Of a stretch of 12,122 nucleotides of DNA, positions 1-6,338 are shown one piece after another (positions within the stretch are counted from its first letter, which is position 1; every line of letters begins with the position of its first letter). Both the position numbers and the translations under genes were made by a program. The DNA comes from Calditrichia bacterium (lineage in GTDB: Bacteria; Calditrichota; Calditrichia; Calditrichales; Calditrichaceae): contig JALWEA010000265.1 in the NCBI GenBank assembly GCA_027039465.1, positions 1 through 12,122 of the forward strand, read 5' to 3'. A model generated the notes under the pieces. It worked only from the letters and a program-made list of their open reading frames with translations, searched no databases and was not told the origin of the DNA.

Positions 1-224
1 AAAACCGGCCTTTCAAAATCCCAGATAATGCCGTGGTGCACAATAATGGCGTCGGCTTTTAACTCGATAGCTTTTTCAAACAAATCCACGCAAGCGCTGA
101 CTCCGGTTACCACTTTTTTGATTTCGGATCGTCCTTCCACTTGCAAACCGTTTGGGCCTAAATCGTTGAATTCATTAATGCGTAAAAAATCGTTGAGATA
201 CGTTACCAATTCGTCGCGTTTCAT
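1..224 (-). CDS. NIF3-family (DUF34) dinuclear-metal protein, partial
   Basis: This is the N-terminal 74 codons of a NIF3/YbgI-type protein; the rest lies beyond the left edge. I translated it from the ATG at 224-222. Two family hallmarks are visible: the PNGLQVEG motif (residues 24-31) and a VHHG motif with His63 and His64, which are metal ligands in the family. Members form hexameric toroids with a two-metal centre. Their cellular role is not settled, and some have been linked to GTP cyclohydrolase-like or hydrolase activity. The ATG overlaps the stop of the upstream binding-protein gene in an ATGA arrangement (224-221), which suggests translational coupling. Family assignment is confident; function is unknown. 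Confidence 0.88.
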   Translation of the reverse strand, partial: MKRDELVTYLNDFLRINEFNDLGPNGLQVEGRSEIKKVVTGVSACVDLFEKAIELKADAIIVHHGIIWDFERPV

Positions 225-1249
225 TTGCTTTTTCCTCCGCCTGTCTTTTCTTTTTGCCGAAATTCCGCAAGCGCCTGCTGAATTTGGTCAACCAATGACT
301 GATCGAAAAACTTGCCCACCAAATCTCGGCGTGTACGGTCACCGATCTCCTGAAATTCTTTAAGATTTTCGGGTGTGCTCAAATGCAACGTTTGCATGCC
401 TTGCGCTTTCATTTTCTGCAAGGAAGCGGCATTGTCCTTACGGCTGATTTCGGTTAATTTCCGGAAATAGGCGTAGCCTTTTTTCTTAACAAGCTGTTGA
501 TATTCCTCAGGGATTTTTTGGAAGGTTCGTTTGGAAATCAGTACGGCGCCCATGGAATTGGTCAACGGAATGTCGGAAACATATTTCAAATGCGTGAACC
601 ATTGCAATACGATGCAAGCCAGGGGCGATGTGTAAACGGTATTAATCAATCCCGTTTGCAGAGAGGTCAGCACGTCCGTGACCGAAAGAGGAATGGGATT
701 GACATCGAATTCTTTGAACGTAACCTGCGCCACGGGATCACCTTCCCACATCCAGATTTTCAAATGCTTGAAATCATCCAAAGTTTTAACGTTCTGATTG
801 GTGAAAATATAAACGTAGCCCACTTCGGCCCAACCGATAAGGACAAAGCCTTTTTTCTCAAAACGGTCGGCAAAATAGTCGTTGAACTTGTTAATGATGT
901 AATCCACTTCCCTTTTATTATGAAACAGATACGGCGTGTCCAAAATGCGTACTTCCGGTAAAATGGTGCCCATGCCCACGCCGGTAAAGCCAGCGCCCTG
1001 CAACTGGTTAATGCGGATTTTACGCAGCACATCTTTTTCGTCGCCTTGCACGCCGCCTGGGTAAATTTTGAAAATCACCTGCCCGTTGGTTTCTGTCTTC
1101 ACATCACGAACAAAGTCCCGCATGACCTTCATCCAGGTGGAACCGTCCGGAGCCAGGGTGGCAAATTTGATAATCACCGGTTTGGCCGAAAGTGCGGTCA
1201 CGGTCATTAGCACAAACGCAACCAAGGTCATAATCATTTTCTTCAGCAT
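221..1249 (-). CDS. TRAP transporter periplasmic solute-binding protein (DctP/TatP type)
   Basis: This is a 342-residue DctP-family extracytoplasmic binding protein. An N-terminal signal peptide (about residues 1-22, hydrophobic core 7-20, cleavage near ALSA-KP) directs it to the periplasm. Family features follow: IIKFATLAPDGSTW at 26-39, KIYPGG at 61-66, the LDTPYLFHN segment at 103-111, and the hinge region LTSLQTGLINTVYTSP at 194-209. In ordinary DctP proteins the LKIR motif supplies an arginine that binds a ligand carboxylate. Here that position reads LKIW (Trp166), so the ligand is probably not a classical dicarboxylate. It lies 38 bases after a TatT-like lipoprotein gene, which matches the TPAT subclass of TRAP systems described from Treponema. 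The start is supported by AGGAG about 7 bases upstream. No Q or M membrane subunit is visible in the window. Confidence 0.88.
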   Translation of the reverse strand: MLKKMIMTLVAFVLMTVTALSAKPVIIKFATLAPDGSTWMKVMRDFVRDVKTETNGQVIFKIYPGGVQGDEKDVLRKIRINQLQGAGFTGVGMGTILPEVRILDTPYLFHNKREVDYIINKFNDYFADRFEKKGFVLIGWAEVGYVYIFTNQNVKTLDDFKHLKIWMWEGDPVAQVTFKEFDVNPIPLSVTDVLTSLQTGLINTVYTSPLACIVLQWFTHLKYVSDIPLTNSMGAVLISKRTFQKIPEEYQQLVKKKGYAYFRKLTEISRKDNAASLQKMKAQGMQTLHLSTPENLKEFQEIGDRTRRDLVGKFFDQSLVDQIQQALAEFRQKEKTGGGKSK

Positions 1250-1287
1250 GAATTTCTCCTCTAATTCGATTGTTGCAAAGCGGCAAC

Positions 1288-2154
1288 TTAAAAAATTTGA
1301 TCTTTTTGCGCTAATAATTTTTTGGCTTTTTGTTTGGCAACCTGATTCAACAATTTGATCTCCGGCGCAATGTCAAGCGGCGTTTGCAGCACTTTTTTTA
1401 AGTATTGATCAAACAAATCTTCATCCAAAATTTTAGCGGCGTAAAATTTGGCGGCGTAAACATAGGTCAGTAAAAATTTCCCTTTGGTCAACTTCAGATT
1501 CTTTTCGAAATATTCTTTGGCCAACTCGGGATTTCCACCTAAAATGCGTGGCTTTTGTCCGTAGATGCTGCCGAAAAACAAATAGGTTGCACCGTAAAAA
1601 TACGTCGAATCCAATTGGAGCACCCGATGCATAATGGCTTCCACTTTGGGCAAGTCGAGCAACGCTCCCGGATCTTGCAAAGAAAGATTAATATAACCGG
1701 CCCAGGAAAATCCCATCCAGAACAAGGCAGGCACATCTCTGCGCTTTGCCTGCTGCAAAAACGTATTTAAAGATTTCCTGTTTTTCGCCCAATCTTGCGG
1801 CAACGGCGTGGTGAGCCGTAATGCGGAAAGGGCATAATTTCTAGCCCGCAAATACAAGGCTCTGGCCTGATCCGGCACAGTATCTTCTTCAAAAGCTAAG
1901 GCGTAACCGGCGTACCCTTGGGCCAACATCAACCGAAGTTGCGGATTTTCAGGATCGCTTTTTAATATGCCTTCCAGAAGTTTCAAATTGGAAGCCAATG
2001 CCGGTCGGGCAATGCTCAAATCACTTTCTTCGTAGAATGCAGGCATGGCCGTTTCAAAAATCGGGGTCATTTGCCTAAGCGCGTATTGGCGCATGCTGCA
2101 ACTGCTGAGCAGGAAAACATTCAAAATGAATATCGCTACAATTAACTTAGCCAC
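1288..2154 (-). CDS. TatT-type helical-repeat lipoprotein of a TRAP (TPAT) transporter
   Basis: This is a 288-residue predicted lipoprotein. The first 18 residues are a short basic-hydrophobic signal ending in LSS-Cys19, a lipobox that would anchor the protein to a membrane. The rest is helical with TPR-like pattern: SDPENPQLRLMLAQGYAGYAL (about 65-85), RALYLRARNYALSALR (about 102-117), and later repeats around YFYGATYLFFGS and AKEYFEKNL. This matches the TatT family, where the lipoprotein pairs with a TRAP binding protein (TatP) in TPAT systems. The start is GTG at 2154-2152, with AAGGA about 8 bases upstream. An overlapping TTG at 2156-2154 is less likely. The next gene in the operon is the binding protein. 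A promoter is only weakly visible: TTGTTC near 2240 followed by an AT-rich TAATAAT stretch. Confidence 0.82.
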   Translation of the reverse strand: MAKLIVAIFILNVFLLSSCSMRQYALRQMTPIFETAMPAFYEESDLSIARPALASNLKLLEGILKSDPENPQLRLMLAQGYAGYALAFEEDTVPDQARALYLRARNYALSALRLTTPLPQDWAKNRKSLNTFLQQAKRRDVPALFWMGFSWAGYINLSLQDPGALLDLPKVEAIMHRVLQLDSTYFYGATYLFFGSIYGQKPRILGGNPELAKEYFEKNLKLTKGKFLLTYVYAAKFYAAKILDEDLFDQYLKKVLQTPLDIAPEIKLLNQVAKQKAKKLLAQKDQIF

Positions 2155-2330
2155 AATTTTTTCCTTAAAATTTAGTCCGTAATTCCTAAAAATAAGCCCT
2201 TGGATGCACCACGATTATTAATATGATGACATTAAGAACAAGCTTTCCATTCTGAGCCAGCCTTAGCAGGAGAGGCTCTCTTAAAGCAGCAATTACCTAT
2301 AATAATGTTAAGGATTCTTCGTCCCGCCGA

Positions 2331-2699
2331 AGTGGAACTACCATTGACATGTGGTAGGCTGTCATTCTGAATACCGATTCTCGGGATGAAGAATCCCTTA
2401 CGTCCGTTGCCGCTTTGAAGGAGATTCTTCGCTGCGCTACTATTGACATGATAAGCCCGCAAGTTCATTATTTCAACCCATCCCCTTCCCTTCCCTACGA
2501 AGCGTAGGGAAGGGTGCCCAATTAGCTATGGGCATTTGATTAATTGTCGAATTGAAGTCATTGTTCGCCCACCGGCACGCAAAATTGTGGCAGAATGCCA
2601 AGTAATTGCGACGGAACTAAGAATTCCGTAAATCTGTTGCTGCTTTGGAAGGGATCGCCGCGTCACTCGCTGCGCTCGCTCCTACAATGACATCCAGCC
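2331..2699 (+). repeat. Composite intergenic repeat, copy A (uninterrupted)
   Basis: This is a dispersed non-coding repeat that matches 5281-5397 plus 5835-6017 in the same orientation. The upstream module (about 2343-2398) aligns with 5289-5347. It shares ATTGAC, a GCTGT(C/T)ATTC(T/C)GAAT block and AATCCCT. An 11-base block AACCCATCCCC occurs at 2475-2485 and 5387-5397. The core at 2514-2667 aligns over its full 154 bases with 5835-5988 at roughly 80% by hand, including TTCGCCCACCGGCAC and GCGACGGAAC. No protein is conserved in any frame, so it looks like a mobile or structural DNA repeat and not a degraded gene. Confidence 0.75.
2488..2514. repeat. Perfect 12-bp stem hairpin
   Basis: The arms CCCTTCCCTACG (2488-2499) and CGTAGGGAAGGG (2503-2514) pair perfectly around an AAG loop. 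The hairpin sits at the left edge of the repeat core. Neither strand has a following T-run, so it is not a canonical intrinsic terminator. It could still stop or protect transcripts coming from slipin on the minus strand. Confidence 0.8.
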
Positions 2700-2820
2700 A
2701 TTACCTATTTTATTTCAACAACTCAACAAACCATCACAAATACTTAGGCACCCATCCATGCGATAGCAGGGAGGGGCCGGGGGTGGGTTTTAAAGGCAAC
2801 AATGTCACTGTCTTAATAAT

Positions 2821-2838
2821 CCGTGGCGCATGCCACGG
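2821..2838. repeat. Hairpin downstream of slipin
   Basis: CCGTGGC (2821-2827) and GCCACGG (2832-2838) form a perfect 7-bp stem around GCAT. It lies about 50 bases past the slipin stop. On the minus strand it is followed by ATTATT, not a clean T-run, so a terminator role is possible but weak. It may simply be another repeat module, since GGAATGACAG follows on the plus strand. Confidence 0.55.
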
Positions 2839-2889
2839 TTCCCGGCCTCGGAATGACAGCCTACTTTGCTTTAAATCCCATCTTCCCCT

Positions 2890-3696
2890 TTATTTACCAG
2901 CCTTCTCCGCTTCCCGTTTCTTGCGCTCTTCGGCCAATCGATCGAGACTATCCAAAACACCTTTTTCCAGGAACGGTTTAAACAAATCAATCGGAATCGG
3001 GAAAAGTGTTGTGGTGTTGTTTTCCGAACCGATGTCCAGCAGGGTTTGCAGATAGCGCAACTGCAAGGCCGAAGGGCTGGAATCAATAATACGTGCCGCC
3101 TGGGTCAATTTATCTGCAGCCTGGAATTCCCCTTCCGCGGCAATAATTTTAGCCCGTCGTTCGCGTTCGGCCTCCGCCTGACGCGCCATGGCGCGCTTCA
3201 TCTCTTCCGGCAGGTCGATGTGTTTGATTTCCACCAAAGAAACTTTAATACCCCAGGGATCGGAATGCTGATCGATAATCTCCTGCAGGCGCGCATTGAT
3301 GCGATCGCGTTCGGTTAACAGCTCATCCAGCTCAATCTGCCCGACCACACTACGTAAGGTGGTTTGCGAAAGTTGCGATGTGGCAAAGAGGAAATTTTCC
3401 ACCTCCACGACACTCTTTTCAGGATTGACCACGCGGAAATACAAAACGGCATTCACCTGCACCGAAACGTTGTCCTTTGTGATCACATCCTGAGGCGGTA
3501 CGTCCATAACCACCGTTCGCAAGCTAACTTTTACCATACGATCGACCAGGGGAATCAACAAAATAATTCCAGGCCCTTTCCCGCCGACCAGACGACCCAA
3601 TCGGAAAATCACGCCGCGTTCGTATTCCTTTAGAATACGAATTGAGCTAGACAAAATTAAGATTACAAATATGATTAAGGTGACAAGTAATTCCAT
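2890..3696 (-). CDS. Slipin (SPFH/stomatin-family membrane protein)
   Basis: This is a 268-residue stomatin/slipin family protein of normal length. One N-terminal hydrophobic segment (about residues 3-18) anchors it in the inner membrane. The SPFH/band-7 domain follows at about 20-200, with typical blocks EYERGVIFRLGRL (24-36), GPGIILLIP (41-49), VPPQDVITKDNVSVQVNAV (66-84) and WGIKVSLVEIKHIDLP (148-163). A charged helical stretch rich in A, E and R (about 164-205) fits the oligomerisation coiled coil, and the tail is basic and charged. Slipins form membrane scaffolds. The upstream neighbour, 65 bases away, is the NfeD protease, the standard slipin partner, so the two are probably one operon. 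The start is fixed by AAGGAG (3702-3707), 5 bases from the ATG. Confidence 0.93.
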   Translation of the reverse strand: MELLVTLIIFVILILSSSIRILKEYERGVIFRLGRLVGGKGPGIILLIPLVDRMVKVSLRTVVMDVPPQDVITKDNVSVQVNAVLYFRVVNPEKSVVEVENFLFATSQLSQTTLRSVVGQIELDELLTERDRINARLQEIIDQHSDPWGIKVSLVEIKHIDLPEEMKRAMARQAEAERERRAKIIAAEGEFQAADKLTQAARIIDSSPSALQLRYLQTLLDIGSENNTTTLFPIPIDLFKPFLEKGVLDSLDRLAEERKKREAEKAGK

Positions 3697-3761
3697 AATA
3701 ACTCCTTATTTTGGATTTGATTAACATTTTTTATTCTATTGGTACCAAAAATAACGGCGCC

Positions 3762-5090
3762 TTAGGACTTTTTACTTTCCGGTATTGAATTTTCTATCGG
3801 CACCACTTTGAGTTTAAGCGTTTCCTTATCCGCTTCTACCACTTTAACCCGTTGTCCTTTTTTACAAGGCACCTCGCTGACCGCTTTCCAAAATTCACCA
3901 TGAATTTTAACCGTTCCTTCGGGATTTAACGCTTTGAAGACCACGCCTTCTTCGCCAATCATACCCACTAGGCCGGTCGTGGGCTTTTTGCGATAGGTTT
4001 TAATGGCCATGCCAATGACAAAAACGAAAAACAGAACACTCAAAATCACTACAAAAGTAATCACCTGCCAGGACAAACGTAAAAACGGTAACGGACTATC
4101 GAACAACATAACACTCCCCATGACTAATGAAATCACCCCACCGATGGTTAGCAACCCGAAACTGGGAATTTTAATTTCCAGCAAAAACAGAATAACGGCG
4201 AATAAAATCAGTAGCACCCCGGCATAGTTGACGGGTAATGTTTGCAACGCATAAAGGCCTATAATCAAGCTGATGCCCCCGACGACACCAGGCAATATGG
4301 TGCCAGGATTGTACAATTCGAAAAGTAAACCGTAAATGCCCAACATCAGCAAAATGTAGGCAATGTTCGGATTGCTTAGCGTATCAAGAATGCGCTGACG
4401 CCAGCTCATTTTAAACGTAATTACCTTGGCATGAGCGGTGCGTAACACCACTTTGCTTCCGTCATCCAATTCCACCCGCTTGCCGTCAATTACCGTTAAC
4501 AGCGAATTCAAAGTGGGAACCAGATAATCGATCACGTGTAATTTCAGAGCTTCTTCCGCCGTAATGTTAGCACTTTCGCGAATGGCCTTTTCCGCCCAGT
4601 CCGCATTGCGTCCCCGTTTTTTAGCAAGACTTCGAATTTTGGCAACCGCATCATTGGTGACTTTTTCCAGCATGGTTTTGCTCATCGCGCTGTCCGGCTT
4701 ACCGCCCGTGGGGCTGCTGCCGAAAACCGGATGCGCCGAACCGATATTGGTGGAAGGCGCCATGGCTGCAATATGCGCCGCATAAGTCACAAACACACCG
4801 GCAGAAGCGGCTCTGGAACCAGGAGGCGCAACATAAACCGCTACCGGCACTTTTGAAGACTGAATGGCCTTCACGATGCGATGCATGGATTCCATTAATC
4901 CGCCAGGCGTATCCAATTGAATCACTAGTAATTGAGCCTGCGCCTCTTCCGCTCTTTGAATGGATTGCGTAATATATTCGGTAGCTACGGGATTGATTAC
5001 TCCGTCGACAATAATACGATGAACGACCTGCGCCAAAGAGAGATTAAATAAAATAAAAACGAGAACGAGCGAAAATGCAATTCGCTTCAT
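3762..5090 (-). CDS. NfeD-family membrane-bound ClpP-class serine protease
   Basis: This is a 442-residue long-form NfeD (NfeD1b type). It has a signal peptide (1-20), then a ClpP/SppA-like protease domain (about 24-225), a multispan membrane region (about 245-362) and a C-terminal OB-fold NfeD domain (about 372-432). The oxyanion-side motif LDTPGG is at 59-64. The nucleophile is predicted as Ser96 in the AASAG motif, and Lys143 in the EKVTND segment fits as its dyad partner. In characterised archaeal homologues this Ser-Lys protease cleaves the hydrophobic C-terminus of the partner stomatin. Here the slipin gene directly downstream is the likely partner, though its C-terminus is charged. The start is supported by GGAGG at 5095-5099, and a strong promoter lies just upstream. 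Confidence 0.92.
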   Translation of the reverse strand: MKRIAFSLVLVFILFNLSLAQVVHRIIVDGVINPVATEYITQSIQRAEEAQAQLLVIQLDTPGGLMESMHRIVKAIQSSKVPVAVYVAPPGSRAASAGVFVTYAAHIAAMAPSTNIGSAHPVFGSSPTGGKPDSAMSKTMLEKVTNDAVAKIRSLAKKRGRNADWAEKAIRESANITAEEALKLHVIDYLVPTLNSLLTVIDGKRVELDDGSKVVLRTAHAKVITFKMSWRQRILDTLSNPNIAYILLMLGIYGLLFELYNPGTILPGVVGGISLIIGLYALQTLPVNYAGVLLILFAVILFLLEIKIPSFGLLTIGGVISLVMGSVMLFDSPLPFLRLSWQVITFVVILSVLFFVFVIGMAIKTYRKKPTTGLVGMIGEEGVVFKALNPEGTVKIHGEFWKAVSEVPCKKGQRVKVVEADKETLKLKVVPIENSIPESKKS

Positions 5091-5122
5091 TTTGCCTCCA
5101 AATCGCTTAATTAGGCATCAAA

Positions 5123-5151
5123 AAAATAGAACAAGTTGGCCATTAAGTCAA
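5123..5151 (-). promoter_or_regulatory. Sigma-70-type promoter of nfeD-slipin
   Basis: On the minus strand, TTGACT (5151-5146) and TATTTT (5128-5123) are separated by exactly 17 bases. The predicted start lies about 25 bases before the nfeD ATG. This is one of the best promoter matches in the window. Confidence 0.7.
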
Positions 5152-5280
5152 GAAAATCGTAGAACTCTCCGGATACTACTTTTGACAAAATCTAAAACCG
5201 TTCTCCAATGACCGGATGCATTACCAAAGGCCGAAAAATCGGTTCTATAAACATTTATTAAATTCTCTCAAATTTGTTGC

Positions 5281-5397
5281 TTCCTACTATTGACTGCAGA
5301 GTGGGCTGTTATTCCGAATTACCGCATCAGCGGAATGAGAAATCCCTGGTTTGTTAGATTAGACGTGCTTGCGAATCCCGTTTTAAAACCCATCCCC
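5281..5397 (+). repeat. Composite intergenic repeat, copy B, left part
   Basis: This aligns with 2331-2485 of copy A. The matching blocks are ATTGAC at 5289, the GCTGTTATTCCGAATTACCG stretch, AATCCCT at 5341 and AACCCATCCCC at 5387-5397. It lacks about 60 bases present in copy A (about 2400-2460). Identity stops at 5397 and resumes only at 5835, after the inserted element. Confidence 0.6.
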
Positions 5398-5400
5398 GCT

Positions 5401-5834
5401 CGGGGTTGTCTCAAAAGTTACGAAAAAAATATTTTAATCGGATTATTGAAAGTTTTTGCAATACCCAATCCACTTTTTCCCTAATTTCAGTACGAGCAAA
5501 AAAAATAGCAACGAGCTGAAGCTCAGGGCTATCGAAAATCAACCGTCCTTTTCAGGACGGTAATTTTGATTTGGTTGGACATTTAATTCCCACAAATGAA
5601 TTTGTGGGCTAATGGCGAGCCGTCCCTGATGGGACGGGTTTAAATGTCGGATAATCCAAAACCCATCGCGGAGCGATGGGGTGCCCATAGCCCATATTTT
5701 CAAATATGGGTAAAATGATACCCACCACCAAAATATTTGTCCCGAATGGGACAATTGAAAAAATTAATGAAAGGTCGTTTTTGAAATGGAAAATTAATAA
5801 ATATTCATCATCTTTTGCTTTTGGGACAGCCCCG
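5401..5834. mobile_element. MITE-like 434-bp element with terminal inverted repeats
   Basis: The left end CGGGGTTGTCTCAAAAG (5401-5417) matches the reverse complement of the right end (5818-5834, CGGGGCTGTCCCAAAAG) at 15 of 17 positions. No transposase or other credible protein lies between the ends; the interior is AT-rich flanks around a hairpin array. The element sits inside repeat copy B. The equivalent gap in copy A, between the shared AACCCATCCCC block and the shared core, is only 28 bases. Ends of the GTC(T/C)CAAAA kind recall termini of some DDE-transposase insertion sequences, but that is recollection. No clear target duplication is visible, so a non-autonomous or internally deleted element is an inference. 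Confidence 0.6.
5513..5754. repeat. Array of seven short perfect hairpins
   Basis: Seven perfect stem-loops lie in 242 bases, mostly with 5-9 bp stems and 2-4 base loops. They are at 5513-5524 (GAGCT/AGCTC), 5543-5560 (CCGTCCT/AGGACGG), 5589-5608 (CCCACAAAT/ATTTGTGGG), 5620-5637 (CCGTCCC/GGGACGG), 5662-5680 (CCCATCGC/GCGATGGG), 5691-5710 (CCCATATTT/AAATATGGG) and 5737-5754 (TTGTCCC/GGGACAA). Two arm themes recur (CCGTCC and CCCA), while the inner bases differ yet remain paired. That pattern suggests selection for structure. The open frame on the minus strand across it (5754-5539) is not convincing as a gene. Confidence 0.8.
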
Positions 5835-6017
5835 GTGCCTAATTAGCTGCGGGCATGTGGTGAATTGTTTGAATTGAAGTGATTATTCGCCCACCGGCAC
5901 ATAAAATTGTGGCCGAATGGAAGGTAACTGCGACGGAACGAAGAATCCCTTGCATCCGTTGCTACTTTGGAGGAGATTCCTCGTCACTCAGAAGCGTGAC
6001 TCGGAATGACAGGCTGG
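5835..6017 (+). repeat. Composite intergenic repeat, copy B, right part
   Basis: The core at 5835-5988 aligns with 2514-2667 over 154 bases at roughly 80% by hand. The similarity fades through the shared ATGACA words near 2687 and 6007. It begins exactly where the TIR-bounded element ends. Inverted GTCAC (5983-5987) and GTGAC (5996-6000) add a small stem at its right end. Confidence 0.7.
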
Positions 6018-6035
6018 GGAGCCACATCAAACAAC

Positions 6036-6047
6036 TGGTGTACACCA
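6036..6047. repeat. 12-bp perfect palindrome
   Basis: TGGTGTACACCA is fully self-complementary. It lies between the repeat and the low-complexity tract, about 215 bases before the predicted promoter of the 6339 gene. It could be an operator or chance; nothing else supports a role. Confidence 0.35.
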
Positions 6048-6074
6048 CCGGCTGCACAAATAATGATTCACGGT

Positions 6075-6240
6075 TAACGAATATACGGATACACAAATAA
6101 CGACTTTCCCTTCAACCCTTACACTCTTAACCCTTAACGCTTAACTATTTCCCCCATTCAACCATTTAACTATTCAACAATTCAACCAAAATCCGATTAA
6201 CGAATAACGATTTTCACTTAACCCTTCACCTCTTAACCCA
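6075..6240 (+). repeat. Low-complexity TTAACC/TTCAACC tract
   Basis: The plus strand is made almost wholly of A, C and T with very few G. It is built from short degenerate units: CTTAACCC / CTTAACGC words (6126-6145, 6217-6240), a run of ATTCAACC / ATTTAACT / ATTCAACA words (6155-6187), and AACGAATA / AACGAATAACGA at 6077 and 6199. Unit spacing is about 8-9 bases but irregular. It is non-coding in all frames. Confidence 0.65.
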
Positions 6241-6260
6241 TAATTTAAATTTCCCGCCTA

Positions 6261-6289
6261 TTTACAAACCGCTTCGTTTTTATTATATT
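6261..6289 (+). promoter_or_regulatory. Sigma-70-type promoter of the 6339 secreted-protein gene
   Basis: TTTACA (6261-6266) and TATATT (6284-6289) are separated by exactly 17 bases. The predicted start is near 6296, giving a leader of about 40 bases that contains ATGAT (6311-6315) and ATCAT (6321-6325) as a small inverted repeat. Confidence 0.65.
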
Positions 6290-6338
6290 GAGGTCACCTC
6301 CCATCCCTTTATGATCACCTATCATTGGGGAGAATAAC

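Larger units (their letters stand above)
2155..2889. other. Gene-free interval between slipin and tatT, filled with repeats
   Basis: I find no credible coding sequence in these 735 bases. Short open frames here have no ribosome site and translate repeat sequence. The interval holds the composite repeat copy A and two strong hairpins (listed separately), and several pieces of a GGAATGACA / AAGAATCCCTT word family on both strands. The upstream region of tatT occupies 2155-2250. Confidence 0.7.
5152..6260. other. Gene-free interval with nested repeats
   Basis: These roughly 1.1 kb separate divergent nfeD and the gene at 6339. I see no credible gene. In order the interval holds unremarkable sequence (5152-5280), the left part of repeat copy B, a TIR-bounded element with seven hairpins, the right part of copy B, and a low-complexity tract. 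Short open frames on both strands only translate these repeats. Confidence 0.7.

Noticed and set aside
497..961. Plus-strand open frame of 154 codons
   Set aside because: It lies wholly antisense to the TRAP binding-protein gene, which has a signal peptide and family motifs.
2645..3055. Plus-strand open frame of 136 codons
   Set aside because: It starts in repeat sequence and runs antisense through the slipin 3' end, with no recognisable domain.
5539..5754. Minus-strand open frame of 71 codons across the hairpin array
   Set aside because: It translates paired arms, has no ribosome site, and the structure explains the sequence better than a protein.
5513..5754. CRISPR array or integron attC cluster
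   Set aside because: Hairpins differ in sequence and spacing with no constant repeat/spacer pattern, and no cas or integrase gene is present.
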